A stretch of 64,000 bases of DNA from Taklimakanibacter albus (lineage in GTDB: Bacteria; Pseudomonadota; Alphaproteobacteria; Rhizobiales; Aestuariivirgaceae), in NCBI RefSeq assembly GCF_016595235.1, contig NZ_JAENHL010000003.1, positions 186,001-250,000 on the forward strand, in the 5' to 3' direction. The notes beneath the pieces were generated by a model. The model worked only from the letters and a program-made list of their open reading frames with translations. It had not been told where the DNA came from and searched no databases. Below, in pieces: positions 50,412 through 58,885 of this stretch. Every line of letters begins with the position of its first letter. The first letter of the stretch is position 1. The position numbers were made by a program, and so were the translations under genes.

Positions 50412-51176
50412 ATGAAGACCAGCCTGAAATCCCTGTGCGCCGCCATGATCCTGGCGGCCACCTTTGGCGCCGCCCGTGCCGCGGACAAGATCGACATCGC
50501 CACCGACGCCACCTTCCCACCCTTCGAATCGATCGATTCCAACGGCAAGCTCATCGGTTATGACGTCGAGCTGATGGAAGCCGTCTGCGCCGCGGCCAAG
50601 CTCGACTGCAACATCTTCAACGCCGCCTGGGACGGCATGATTCCGGGCCTCATCGACGGCAAGTATGACGCGCTGATCTCGCAGCTCACCGTCACCGAGA
50701 AGCGCCGGCAGGTGATCGCCTTCAGCGATATCTACGATCATCCGATCTTCCGCTTCGTCGCCAAGAAGGGATCGTCCTTCGAATTCACGCCGGAAGGCCT
50801 GAAGGGCAAGACGATCGCGGTGCAGACCGGCACGCCGATGGACGCCTATGTCACCAGCCACATTCCGGGAGCGGTGATCAAGCGTTACGATACCGGCAGC
50901 GCGCCCTATCTCGAGCTCACCGCCGGCCGTGCCGATCTGCATATGAGCTATCAGGCCCAGATCATCCACAGCTTCCTCAAGAGCGAGGCGGGCAAGGATT
51001 ATGAGCTCGTCGGGCCCGAATATACCGGCAAGGACGCCAAGGAATTCGGCGAAGGCGTCGCTATCGCCATCAACAAGAAGAACACCAAGCTTGTCGAAGA
51101 GGTGAACAAGGGCCTCGCCATCATCCGTGAAAACGGCCAGCTCAAGGCCCTCAACGCGAAATATTTCGGCGAATGA
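50412..51176 (+). CDS. Amino acid ABC importer binding protein (ArgT/HisJ type)
   Basis: 254 residues with a Sec signal (ending AARAAD) and the SBP_bac_3 fold: DATFPPFESIDSNGKLIGYDVELMEAVC, WDGMIPGLIDGKYDALISQLTVTEKRRQVIAFS, and GKTIAVQTGTPMDAYVTSHIPGAVIKRYD are standard. The ATG at 50412 has GGAGG seven bases upstream; the frame continues to 50232 without support. Four-gene-operon partner of the ATPase and the two permeases. Confidence 0.92.
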   Translation: MKTSLKSLCAAMILAATFGAARAADKIDIATDATFPPFESIDSNGKLIGYDVELMEAVCAAAKLDCNIFNAAWDGMIPGLIDGKYDALISQLTVTEKRRQVIAFSDIYDHPIFRFVAKKGSSFEFTPEGLKGKTIAVQTGTPMDAYVTSHIPGAVIKRYDTGSAPYLELTAGRADLHMSYQAQIIHSFLKSEAGKDYELVGPEYTGKDAKEFGEGVAIAINKKNTKLVEEVNKGLAIIRENGQLKALNAKYFGE

Positions 51177-51871
51177 CCGGTGTCGTCGCCGAGTTCGCGA
51201 CGACGATCCTGGCGGCAGGGGCCACCACCCTGCTGCTGGGCCTCGCCTCATTGCTCCTCGCCACGGTGCTGGGCCTCGCGGCCGCCTTCGCCAAGCTGTC
51301 GCGCAGCCGGGCGCTGCGCCACACCGCGGCTCTCTACACATTCATCGTTCGCGGCATCCCGGATCTCGTTGTGATGCTGCTGGTCTATTACAGCGTCCCG
51401 GCGCTGCTCAACCAGGCGATCGACGCGCTGGGCTGGGACATGCGCATCGAGTTCTCGCCGATCGCGGCCGGAATCGCGGCCTTGGGCCTGATCTTCGGTG
51501 CTTATATGACCGAGACCTTCAAGACGGCCTTGCAGAATATCCCCAAGGGCCAGATCGAAGCGGCCGTCGCCTATGGGCTGACGCGCCGGCGCATGTTCAC
51601 GCGCATCATCCTGCCGCATCTCGTCCGCCTCGCTCTGCCCGGCTTCACCAATAACTGGCTCGTCCTCGCCAAGGCGACCGCGCTCGTCTCGCTGATCGGC
51701 CTGCAGGATGTGATGTTCCGCGCCAAGGGCGCCGCCGAGGCGACCGGCATGCCCTTCACCTTCTATCTGATCGCCGCGGGCTTCTATCTCTCCGTCACCA
51801 TCCTGTCGCTTGCCGCGCTGACGCTCATCGCGCGGCGTTTCGAGATGGGCCTTCGGGAGCTGGCGCCATGA
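51173..51871 (+). CDS. Amino acid ABC importer permease (HisQ type)
   Basis: 232 residues, five membrane helices, HisMQ subfamily. Coupling-loop motif is AVAYGLTRRRMFTRIILPHLVRLALPGFTNNWLVLAKATALVSLIGL. Overlaps the binding-protein gene and the next permease by ATGA on both sides, so the three are translationally coupled. Forms a heterodimer with the following permease. Confidence 0.92.
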   Translation: MTGVVAEFATTILAAGATTLLLGLASLLLATVLGLAAAFAKLSRSRALRHTAALYTFIVRGIPDLVVMLLVYYSVPALLNQAIDALGWDMRIEFSPIAAGIAALGLIFGAYMTETFKTALQNIPKGQIEAAVAYGLTRRRMFTRIILPHLVRLALPGFTNNWLVLAKATALVSLIGLQDVMFRAKGAAEATGMPFTFYLIAAGFYLSVTILSLAALTLIARRFEMGLRELAP

Positions 51872-52560
51872 ACTGGGGGATCATTGCCGAGAATCTCGGT
51901 CTTTACGTGCAAGGGGCGAAGCTGACCCTGCTTCTCGCCTTCGCGTCGCTGGCGATCTCGTTCTGTCTCGCCGTGCCGCTCGCCTTTCTGCGCAACAGCC
52001 GGATCGCCGCCTTGCGCTATGCGGTTCTCGGCTACACGCTGGTGTTTCGCGGCACGCCGCTCCTGGTGCAGCTGTTCCTGATCTATTTCGGCCTCGCCCA
52101 GTTCGAGCTGGTGCGCGAGAGCGTGATCTGGCCATGGCTCTCGAGCCCCCTGGTCTGCGTCCTCATCGCCTTCGTCCTCAACAGCACCGCCTACAGCACG
52201 GAAATCTTCGCCGGGGGCTTGCGCCACATCCCCATCGGCGAGATCGAGGCGGCGCGGGCTTTCGGCATGTCGGCCTTCGCCCAGGCGCGGCGCATCCTGA
52301 TCCCCGCCATGCTGACCCGCTCGCTGCCGCTCTATGGCAATGAGATGATCATGATGCTGCATGCCACATCGCTGGCGAGCACGGTGACCTTGCTCGAGAC
52401 GACCGGCGTCGCGCGCATGATCACGCTCAATTACTACATCCAGTTCGAACCCTATGTGACCGCCGCAGCGATCTATCTCGCCATGACCTTCGTCCTGGTC
52501 TCGGCCTTCCAACTCGTGCAGTGGCGCTGGGCCGGATATCTCGAAAACCGCATCGGCTGA
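51868..52560 (+). CDS. Amino acid ABC importer permease (HisM type)
   Basis: 230 residues, five membrane helices. Typical HisM blocks: YVQGAKLTLLLAFASLAISF, FRGTPLLVQLFLIYFGLAQ and IEAARAFGMSAFAQARRILIPAMLTRSLPLYGNEMIMMLHATSLASTVTLLE. Coupled to the HisQ-type permease by ATGA. The ureohydrolase gene starts 13 bases after its stop. Confidence 0.92.
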   Translation: MNWGIIAENLGLYVQGAKLTLLLAFASLAISFCLAVPLAFLRNSRIAALRYAVLGYTLVFRGTPLLVQLFLIYFGLAQFELVRESVIWPWLSSPLVCVLIAFVLNSTAYSTEIFAGGLRHIPIGEIEAARAFGMSAFAQARRILIPAMLTRSLPLYGNEMIMMLHATSLASTVTLLETTGVARMITLNYYIQFEPYVTAAAIYLAMTFVLVSAFQLVQWRWAGYLENRIG

Positions 52561-52573
52561 CAGGGCCGGTGCC

Positions 52574-53548
52574 ATGGAGAACATCTTGACCGCGAAACCC
52601 GATCTCGGCGCCCTGTTCGGCGCCGCCCCCGAGACCTCCACTTTCCTCGGCCTCGAGGCCTGTGCCGATCTCGACACGCTGGCGGCGCCCGTCGCCCTCA
52701 TCGGTGCGCCCTGCGCCACGCCCTATGCTTCCGTCGGCGCCTATTGCCGCAATGCGCCGCAGGCGCTGCGCCGCGCCACCGGTGCGCTGACGGCCAATGT
52801 CGACCGTCACGATTTCGACCATGGCGGGCCGGTCTTCCCCGCGCCGCATCTGCGTCCGGTCGATTGCGGCGACCTGCCCTTTGATGAAACCGATGCCGCC
52901 GGCAATCGCGGCCGCATCGCCGAGGCCGTGACCAAGGTGGTGAAGCGCGGCGCGGTGCCGGTGCTCATCGGCGGCGATGATTCCATTCCGATCGCGATGC
53001 TGGAGGCGGTCGGCGCCTCGGCCAGGGGGCAGAAATTCACGATCCTGCAGATCGATGCGCATATCGACTGGCGCGACATCCATATGGGCGAGCGCCTCGG
53101 CCTGTCGTCGACCATGCGCCGGGCCTCGGAAATGGCGCATGTCGAGCGGATCATCCAGGTGGGCGCGCGCGGCATCGGCTCGGCCGCGACCAGCGACTAT
53201 GCCGACGCGCTCGCCTGGGGCGTCAAATTCGTGACGGCGCACGACCTTCACCGGCAGGGCGTCGGCGCCGTCCTCGACCTCATTCCGGAAGGCAGCAGCA
53301 TCATCGTCTGCATCGATGCCGATGCGCTCGACCCGGCGCTGGTGCCAGGCGTCATCGGGCGGGCGCCGGGAGGGCTCAGCTACTATCAGGCGGCCGATCT
53401 CATCAAGGGCGCGGCCCAGCGGGGACGCATCTGCGCCATGGACTTCGTCGAATTCATGCCGGAGCGCGATGTCGATGGCATAGGCGCGCTCACCTTCGCC
53501 CGCCTGATCACGACGGCGCTCGGCGTTCTCGTCCGCCAGGCCGCCTGA
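52574..53548 (+). CDS. Agmatinase/arginase family ureohydrolase
   Basis: 324 residues of the arginase-agmatinase fold. Mn-binding motifs are DAHIDWRD (about residue 160) and DADALDPA (near residue 250). The first motif, normally GGDHS, reads GGDDS at about residues 133-137, so the usual Mn-ligand His is Asp. Otherwise the chain is complete. The importer partners suggest arginine, agmatine or a guanidino acid as substrate, releasing urea. Agmatinase versus guanidinobutyrase or another ureohydrolase cannot be decided. Final gene of the importer operon. Confidence 0.85.
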   Translation: MENILTAKPDLGALFGAAPETSTFLGLEACADLDTLAAPVALIGAPCATPYASVGAYCRNAPQALRRATGALTANVDRHDFDHGGPVFPAPHLRPVDCGDLPFDETDAAGNRGRIAEAVTKVVKRGAVPVLIGGDDSIPIAMLEAVGASARGQKFTILQIDAHIDWRDIHMGERLGLSSTMRRASEMAHVERIIQVGARGIGSAATSDYADALAWGVKFVTAHDLHRQGVGAVLDLIPEGSSIIVCIDADALDPALVPGVIGRAPGGLSYYQAADLIKGAAQRGRICAMDFVEFMPERDVDGIGALTFARLITTALGVLVRQAA

Positions 53549-53571
53549 TCACATTTCAGGACGGACCGCCG

Positions 53572-54675
53572 TTATCCCGCTTTTGCCAGCCGCACCGGCT
53601 CGGCGTCATAGACATGTCCGAAGCGGTTGGCGAGGAAGTCGGCTAGCGCCACTTCCTCCTGCCGCACGAAACCTTGCCGGCGCAATTTGCCATGGGCGAG
53701 GAGGTCGAGCAGCGTGCAGATGCCGGCCGCGGTGGTGATCTGGATGGCGCTCATCTCTTCACCGGCGACGGTGCCGGCATAGACCTTCCTGGCATAGGTT
53801 TCCTGGAGATAACGTCCATCCTTCCAGCCGCAGACGGTGACGAAGATGACGACGACATCCTGCATCGTGGCGGGCAGCGCGTTTTCGAAGATATCCTTCA
53901 GCACGTCGCGGCGGTTCTTGAGATTGAGGTCGTTCAGCAGCGCCTTCATGATCGCCTGATGGCCGGGATAACGAATGGTGCGGTAGTTCATGGTGCGCAC
54001 CCGGCCTTCCAGCGTCTTGGCCAGCGTGCCGAGGCCGCCCGATGTGTTGAAGGCTTCATAGGTGATGCCGTCGAGCGAAAATTCCTCGCGCTCCTCCATG
54101 GCGGGCATCGTCACCAGCTTGCCTTCGACGATCGCCTCGCAAGGCTCGATATATTCGTTGATGAGCCCGTCGGTGCTCCAGGTGAGATTGTAATTGAGCG
54201 CGTTCGAGGGATATTGCGGAAGTGCGCCGACGCGCATGCGCACGCTGTCGAGCGTGTCGAAATGGCGGGTGAGATCATGGGCGACGATCGAGATGAAGCC
54301 CGGCGCCAGCCCGCATTGCGGGATGAGCGCGGTCTTGGCACCCGCGGCCATCGCTTCGACCTTGCGGGTGGTGGCGACATCCTCGGTCAGGTCGAGATAG
54401 TGCACCCCGGCCTTGGCCGCGACCTCGGCGATCCTGCCGGTGAGATGGAAGGGCGCTGCGGAGAGGACCGCGTAACGGCCGGCGAGGAGCGTCGCCAGCG
54501 CGCTGCTGTCGGTGATGTCGACGCTGGCCGTCGATATGGCCCGATGCGGCGTGAGGGCCGCCAGTTGCGCCTCACTGCGGTCGGCGACGGTGACGCGATA
54601 GCTGCCGCTGGCCGCCAGCATCCGGGCGATGGCGCCGCCGATCTTGCCGGCGCCCATGACCACGATGTCTTTCAT
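53572..54675 (-). CDS. Saccharopine dehydrogenase family oxidoreductase
   Basis: 367 residues of the Sacchrp_dh_NADP family (PF03435): Rossmann motif IVVMGAGKIGGAIARMLAASG at the N terminus, LDLTEDVATTRKVEAMA and QCGLAPGFISIVAHDL. Closest in type to saccharopine or lysine-6 dehydrogenases (carboxyspermidine or 1-piperideine forming enzymes share the fold). It is divergent from an Lrp-family regulator with an evident operator between, so it is probably amino-acid inducible. Possible role: oxidation of lysine or a related amine; inference only. Confidence 0.82.
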   Translation of the reverse strand: MKDIVVMGAGKIGGAIARMLAASGSYRVTVADRSEAQLAALTPHRAISTASVDITDSSALATLLAGRYAVLSAAPFHLTGRIAEVAAKAGVHYLDLTEDVATTRKVEAMAAGAKTALIPQCGLAPGFISIVAHDLTRHFDTLDSVRMRVGALPQYPSNALNYNLTWSTDGLINEYIEPCEAIVEGKLVTMPAMEEREEFSLDGITYEAFNTSGGLGTLAKTLEGRVRTMNYRTIRYPGHQAIMKALLNDLNLKNRRDVLKDIFENALPATMQDVVVIFVTVCGWKDGRYLQETYARKVYAGTVAGEEMSAIQITTAAGICTLLDLLAHGKLRRQGFVRQEEVALADFLANRFGHVYDAEPVRLAKAG

Positions 54676-54739
54676 GGCGTGACCTCCTGAATTGTTCGGG
54701 CTTCAGGATGCTGGCCTTAACTTTCGATTCCTAGTGGCG

Positions 54740-54763
54740 AATTATACAGATTGAAGTATAATT
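54740..54763. promoter_or_regulatory. Candidate Lrp operator, perfect 8-base inverted repeat
   Basis: AATTATAC (54740-54747) and GTATAATT (54756-54763) are perfectly inverse with an eight-base AT-rich spacer AGATTGAA. It lies between the divergent saccharopine-dehydrogenase-like and Lrp genes in a local AT-rich patch, the normal place and composition for an AsnC/Lrp-type site. It likely controls the dehydrogenase and the regulator's own gene. Confidence 0.55.
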
Positions 54764-54793
54764 TTTGGCAGATCGCCATGGATATTTCACAGA

Positions 54794-55225
54794 ATGCAGA
54801 TTACTGACAAGGATCGGAAATTGCTGGCTCTTTTGGGCGAGGATGCCCGCATGCCGGTCGCCACACTGGCCCGCAAGCTCGGCCTGTCGCGTACCACCGT
54901 CCAGGCCAGGATCGAGCGGCTGGAGCAGCACGGCGTTATTTCCGGCTATGGGGTGAGATTGTCGGATGCCTATCTGAGCGATCTCATCCGCGCGCATGTG
55001 CTGATCACCATCGCGCCGAAATCACTCTCGGCAGTGACGGCCGAGCTCAATGCGATCCATGAAGTGACGCAGCTTTATTCGGTCAACGGGCCCTATGACC
55101 TGATCGCCATCATCGCCGCGCCCTCGATCGCCGATCTCGACCGGCTGATCGACCGCATCGGCGAGACGGAAGGAGTCGAGCGCACTTTGTCCTCGATCAT
55201 CCTCTCGACGCGGATTGCGCGGTAG
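54794..55225 (+). CDS. Lrp/AsnC family transcriptional regulator
   Basis: 143 residues: N-terminal winged-helix (ITDKDRKLLALLGEDARMPVATLARKLGLSRTTVQARIERLEQHGVISGYGVRL) and C-terminal RAM/ligand domain (AHVLITIAPKSLSAVTAELNAIHEVTQLYSVNGPYDLIAIIAAPSIADLDRLIDRIG). Binds amino acids and forms octamers on DNA. Its start is close to the perfect inverted repeat at 54740, which fits autoregulation. Likely regulator of the divergent dehydrogenase. Confidence 0.92.
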   Translation: MQITDKDRKLLALLGEDARMPVATLARKLGLSRTTVQARIERLEQHGVISGYGVRLSDAYLSDLIRAHVLITIAPKSLSAVTAELNAIHEVTQLYSVNGPYDLIAIIAAPSIADLDRLIDRIGETEGVERTLSSIILSTRIAR

Positions 55226-55233
55226 CCCCCAAC

Positions 55234-56115
55234 TCACATTTCCGGAACGGGCACAGACTTCTGCGCGCAAGCGGCACGCACCGTATTGTGCAGGAGACAG
55301 GCGATGGTCATCGGGCCGACGCCGCCCGGCACCGGAGTGATCGAGCCCGCCACAGCCGAGCAGGACGCATAATCGCAATCACCGACGAGCTTGCCCTTGC
55401 CGTCGCGCTCGATGCGATTGATGCCGACATCGATGACGCAGGCGCCCGGCTTGATCCAGTCGCCCTTCACCATTTCGGGCCGGCCGACGGCGGCGATGAC
55501 GAGATCGGCACGGCGCACCACGCCGGGAAGATCCTTGGTCTTCGAATGCGCGATGGTGACTGTGCAGTTCTCCTGCAGCAGAAGCTGAGCCACCGGCTTG
55601 CCGACGATGTTGGAGCGGCCGATGACGACGGCTTCGAGTCCGTCGAGCTTGCCCAGCGCATCCTTGGCCAGCATGACCGAGCCGACCGGCGTGCAGGCGA
55701 CGAGCGAGTCCTGGCCAGTCGCGAGCTTGCCGGCATTCACCACATGGAAGCCGTCGACATCCTTGGCCGGGTTGATGGTGTTCAGCACCTTGGTGGAGTC
55801 GATCTGCTTGGGCAGCGGCAATTGCACCAGGATGCCATGCACGGCGGGATCATTGTTGAGCTTGTCGACCAGCGCGAGGAGATCCTTCTCCGAGGTCGCG
55901 GCATCGAGCCGGTGCTCCCAGGAGTTCATGCCGACCTCGACCGTCTGCTTGGCCTTGTTGGCGACATAGACCTTGCTCGCCGGATCCTCGCCGACCAGCA
56001 CCACCGCGAGGCCGGGCTTCAGCCCGTGCTTGGCCCCGAGCTCCTTCACGGCTTTGGCGATACGGACGCGCAGTCCCTCGGCATAGGCTTTTCCGTCGAT
56101 CACTTTGGCGGTCAT
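55234..56115 (-). CDS. folD: Bifunctional methylenetetrahydrofolate dehydrogenase/cyclohydrolase
   Basis: 293 residues. Interconverts methylene-, methenyl- and 10-formyl-tetrahydrofolate. Signatures: [14 protein letters not shown] with the catalytic Lys region, [28 protein letters not shown] (substrate signature with PLP), [15 protein letters not shown] (NADP-binding) and VIDVGINR. Minus-strand operon yggT-yggU-folD, each overlapping by ATGA or GTGA. Confidence 0.96.
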   Translation of the reverse strand: MTAKVIDGKAYAEGLRVRIAKAVKELGAKHGLKPGLAVVLVGEDPASKVYVANKAKQTVEVGMNSWEHRLDAATSEKDLLALVDKLNNDPAVHGILVQLPLPKQIDSTKVLNTINPAKDVDGFHVVNAGKLATGQDSLVACTPVGSVMLAKDALGKLDGLEAVVIGRSNIVGKPVAQLLLQENCTVTIAHSKTKDLPGVVRRADLVIAAVGRPEMVKGDWIKPGACVIDVGINRIERDGKGKLVGDCDYASCSAVAGSITPVPGGVGPMTIACLLHNTVRAACAQKSVPVPEM

Positions 56116-56438
56116 GATGTCTGATCCTGAATGAGGTGGCTGAGCGTCTGCTCGATGGCGGCGGGATTGCCGGCGATATGGACCGTCTTCAGACGGCTCG
56201 TCTCGCCGGCGGTGAGGGTGAAGGCTTTGCGGGGAAGCCGCAGCGTTTCGGCCAGGAAGTCGATAACGGCTTCGTTGGCTTTACCCTTTTCCGGTTGCGC
56301 CGTGACTTTAACCTGAAGCGACACTTTGCCGTCCGCGTCCTGGAAAAGCCCGGCAATCCCGGGACGAGCCGACTTGGGTGTCACGCGGAGATAGAGCGAA
56401 CCGCCAGTTGCGTCCGGCCGGAAGGGAAGCGCCGTCAC
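56112..56438 (-). CDS. YggU/DUF167 family protein
   Basis: 108 residues of the DUF167 family: [16 protein letters not shown] then [52 protein letters not shown] place the start at GTG 56438, whose GTGA overlaps the yggT stop; an upstream in-frame ATG at 56465 lies inside yggT. It overlaps folD by ATGA at the other end. Small beta-alpha fold; function unproven though conserved in all domains. Confidence 0.85.
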   Translation of the reverse strand: MTALPFRPDATGGSLYLRVTPKSARPGIAGLFQDADGKVSLQVKVTAQPEKGKANEAVIDFLAETLRLPRKAFTLTAGETSRLKTVHIAGNPAAIEQTLSHLIQDQTS

Positions 56439-56725
56439 ATCAGGAGCCTGGGCCCATATTCCCACATCAGGCTGCGGATGAACCAGATGGCGACGAGTGC
56501 CACGATAGGGGAGAGGTCGATGCCGCCCAGATCTGGCAGAATCCGGCGGATGGGGCCGAGCACCGGCTCGGTCAGCCGGTAGAGGGCATAGCGGATCTGG
56601 CGGACAATGTTGTTATGCCCGTTGATGATGTTGAAGCCGATCAACCAGCTCATGACCACCACCGCGATGATGATCCAGGTATAGATATTCAGGATGAGGT
56701 CGATCAGGTTGAGGATGGAAATCAT
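56435..56725 (-). CDS. YggT family membrane protein
   Basis: 96 residues with two membrane segments, YGGT family (PF02325): LIDLILNIYTWIIIAVVVMSWLIGFN, VRQIRYALYRLTEPVLGPIRRILPDLGGIDLSPIVALVAIWF. The RRILP...GGIDLSP block is the family signature. Proposed involvement in membrane or osmotic homeostasis is not established. First gene of the operon with yggU and folD. Confidence 0.9.
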   Translation of the reverse strand: MISILNLIDLILNIYTWIIIAVVVMSWLIGFNIINGHNNIVRQIRYALYRLTEPVLGPIRRILPDLGGIDLSPIVALVAIWFIRSLMWEYGPRLLM

Positions 56726-56794
56726 GCGCGCCTCTGTCGGGAACTAGCCCTGAGATTTAGAGACCCGGGGCGGCCGGCGCAAGGCGGCGAAAGC

Positions 56795-56823
56795 TTGACA
56801 GGCCGTCTGGCGGACCTTACACA
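56795..56823 (+). promoter_or_regulatory. Promoter of the tRNA-Ala gene
   Basis: A perfect TTGACA (56795-56800) and, 17 bases on, TACACA (56818-56823) stand 17 bases before the mature tRNA 5' end, giving a very short precursor leader. Strong -35, weak -10. Confidence 0.55.
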
Positions 56824-56839
56824 GCCCCGTCCTGTGGAA

Positions 56840-56915
56840 GGGGCAGTAGCTCAGTTGGGAGAGCGCGGCGTTCGCAATGCCGAGGTCAGGGGTTCGATCC
56901 CCCTCTGCTCCACCA
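56840..56915 (+). tRNA. tRNA-Ala (anticodon CGC)
   Basis: 76 bases with encoded CCA. Acceptor GGGGCAG pairs with CTGCTCC and contains the G3-U70 wobble that defines alanine identity. D-loop GCTCAGTTGGGAGAGC, anticodon loop TTCGCAA between CGGCG and TGCCG (anticodon CGC, codon GCG), and T-arm AGGGGTTCGATCCCCCT. It stands alone, and its 3' end is a typical place for integrative elements. Confidence 0.97.
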
Positions 56916-57414
56916 GTTTCCGGAAGATATTGAAATCTCTGGGGATTAAGAAGACATTTGTGCTGGCGCTATGAGCTGCTGTTGTCACGACGTCGATAGT
57001 AGTGGCGTTGCACCTTGGCGCGGTTGCCGCAGGGCCGTCGAGCACCAGCGCCGCCGCTTCGAGGATGACGGGTCACGCGGCATGCTCTGCCTTCTCGGTA
57101 CTTGGCGCTAGGTCAGGGGAATACTGCGTACCTCTCATCTGGGAGGGGCGGATCGCGACGGAATCTGATCCTCTAGGACCTCACTCGTTCCAGATGGCGC
57201 GCCCGAACAAGATCACACGGCGAAGTTTCATGGCAGGCTCGGCAGTGTCGCGTTCTGCAGTGCCGGGGAAGCGAAGAATCCGTCGCCATTAATATGAGCG
57301 ACAAAGGCGCAAGTGCGTGCTTGTCCAGCAGGTTCCAGCGCCTTTCATGTTTCACTTCTAAGAAATTTCCGTTAGGGTAATTTGTATCCAAGCGTGGATG
57401 GCAGGACGGCGCAA
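56916..57414. other. Non-coding 499-base segment after tRNA-Ala
   Basis: No protein in any frame looks real: the open frames here are short, without recognisable domains or ribosome-binding sites. Composition shifts to more AT near 57340-57390, where the caspase-gene promoter is expected. No copy of the tRNA 3' end and no integrase is seen, so an integration scar is possible but unproven. Confidence 0.4.
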
Positions 57415-58626
57415 ATGAGACTTAGACATTCAGTTCTTTTCCTCTTTGTGGTGTTTATTCTTATCCATTCCAACATGCCTGCCCAGGCTGGTGTCTGTGG
57501 CGGAATAAACAATTCCGGAATATGGACCTGCAACCCCGGCCCGATCTGCCCAACTCGCTGGTGGAAACAGGGACAATTTCCCGACCGTGCGACATGTCTG
57601 CGCTCCGCTCCGGGCAACTCTGCAAAGGCTAAGCCGGAGCCGGCAAAGAAACAGGTCGCCGCGAAGAAGCCCGTCAAGCCATCGCAGAAAGCCGTGGAGC
57701 CTGCACCGCGGCCCAAGAAACCTGTCATTGTCGCCAAGAAGGGTAACAGTAAACCACCTTCCGAGCCCGATCAGACCGAGTTGACCCTCGAGACGCAGAC
57801 GACTGCCGTCAAGCTTGATCGCGATCTCAACCCGACCGTTCAGGAACCGCAGCCGATCGTGACGGCGAAACTCTCGCCCCCGCCAGAACCTCTTGCCGCC
57901 GCTGATAAACAGGTGCTGGGTCGCCGCATTGCTCTCATCATTGGCAATTCCAGCTATGCCGCGGTTCCCGCGCTCAAGAATCCGCCAACGGATGCGCGCG
58001 CCATCGCGGACACCTTGACAAGCCTTGGCTTTGAGAAAGTGACACTCAAGCTCGACCTCGACCGACAAGCGACCTGGGCGGCGCTCGCGGAATTCGCCGA
58101 AGACGCCGCGCGTGCCGACTGGGCCGTGGTCTACTATGCCGGGCATGGCATCGAGCTCGACGCTCAGAACTACATCATTCCCGTCGATGCCAAGCTCGAT
58201 TCGGATCGCCGTGTCCTGTTCGAGACCATTCCCCTCGACCACGTCGTAGAAGCGACGGCCGGCGCCAGGAAATTCCGGCTGGTCATCCTTGATGCATGCC
58301 GTAACAATCCGTTCCTGGCCTCAATGACTCGCGTCGCCTCGACGCGTTCGATCGGGCGTGGCCTGAGCCGCGTCGAGCCGCAAGGCGGTGTGCTCGTAGC
58401 GTATGCCGCGAAAGCGGGAGAGATCGCGCTCGATGGCGACAGCGGCAATAGCCCTTTCGTCGTGGCTTTGATCGAACAGCTGAGGCGCCCTGGCGTGGAA
58501 ATCGGCTTCCTCTTCCGGAAAGTCCGCGACAGCGTGCTCAGGCAAACCAACGGCACTCAGGAGCCCTATACTTACGGCTCGCTGCCCGGTGACGAAGAGC
58601 TCTATTTCAGGCCGCCCCTCAATTAG
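57415..58626 (+). CDS. Exported caspase-like (peptidase C14) protein
   Basis: 403 residues. Signal peptide at residues 1-25 or so (LFLFVVFILIHSNMPAQA), a Cys-rich segment (GVCGGINNSGIWTCNPGPICPTRWWK), then a Lys/Pro/Ala linker and, from about residue 170, a caspase p20-like domain: RRIALIIGNSSYAAVPALKNPPTDARAIADTL, catalytic His in YYAGHG (H244) and Cys in ILDACRNNPF (C295). Metacaspase-like proteins of this kind cleave after basic residues; here the enzyme is in the periplasm. The ATG at 57415 is preceded by AGGA; an upstream frame start at 57382 is less likely. Confidence 0.88.
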   Translation: MRLRHSVLFLFVVFILIHSNMPAQAGVCGGINNSGIWTCNPGPICPTRWWKQGQFPDRATCLRSAPGNSAKAKPEPAKKQVAAKKPVKPSQKAVEPAPRPKKPVIVAKKGNSKPPSEPDQTELTLETQTTAVKLDRDLNPTVQEPQPIVTAKLSPPPEPLAAADKQVLGRRIALIIGNSSYAAVPALKNPPTDARAIADTLTSLGFEKVTLKLDLDRQATWAALAEFAEDAARADWAVVYYAGHGIELDAQNYIIPVDAKLDSDRRVLFETIPLDHVVEATAGARKFRLVILDACRNNPFLASMTRVASTRSIGRGLSRVEPQGGVLVAYAAKAGEIALDGDSGNSPFVVALIEQLRRPGVEIGFLFRKVRDSVLRQTNGTQEPYTYGSLPGDEELYFRPPLN

Positions 58627-58640
58627 ACCAGGGGAAAGAC

Positions 58641-58844
58641 ATGCTGCACACATCTGTCACACAATTGGCTGCGAGATCACGCTTCGCTGAGTCGCAGAAT
58701 CCCCAATCGATATTGCAAGAAAATCGCCACCCAACCCGGGCTTTCCGGCAATATCAAAATCTCAAATCCAGCCGCTCATTCAATCCAATCAATGGGTTCG
58801 TGATAGTTCACGGTCGACTAGTCGAATGTGACTGGAACCAGTAG
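58641..58844 (+). CDS. Doubtful small ORF after the caspase gene
   Basis: 67 codons beginning ATG, with AGGGGA a few bases upstream, 14 bases after the caspase stop. The predicted peptide is Arg/Gln/Asn-rich without hydrophobic core, signal or known domain, and the composition looks non-coding. Listed because of the ribosome site only; I think it is probably not a gene. Confidence 0.2.
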   Translation: MLHTSVTQLAARSRFAESQNPQSILQENRHPTRAFRQYQNLKSSRSFNPINGFVIVHGRLVECDWNQ

Positions 58845-58885
58845 CTGAAGCGGGGGGCTCTGCGCGAACCTGATGCGATCGTGAT

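Noticed and set aside
57002-57391. Short open frames of 72-96 codons on both strands after tRNA-Ala
   Set aside because: No domain, no ribosome site, Arg/Ser-rich translation; more likely non-coding sequence.
56880-57414. Attachment-site repeat of the tRNA-Ala 3' end
   Set aside because: I looked for a second copy of the T-arm and acceptor sequence downstream and saw none in the window, and there is no integrase gene.
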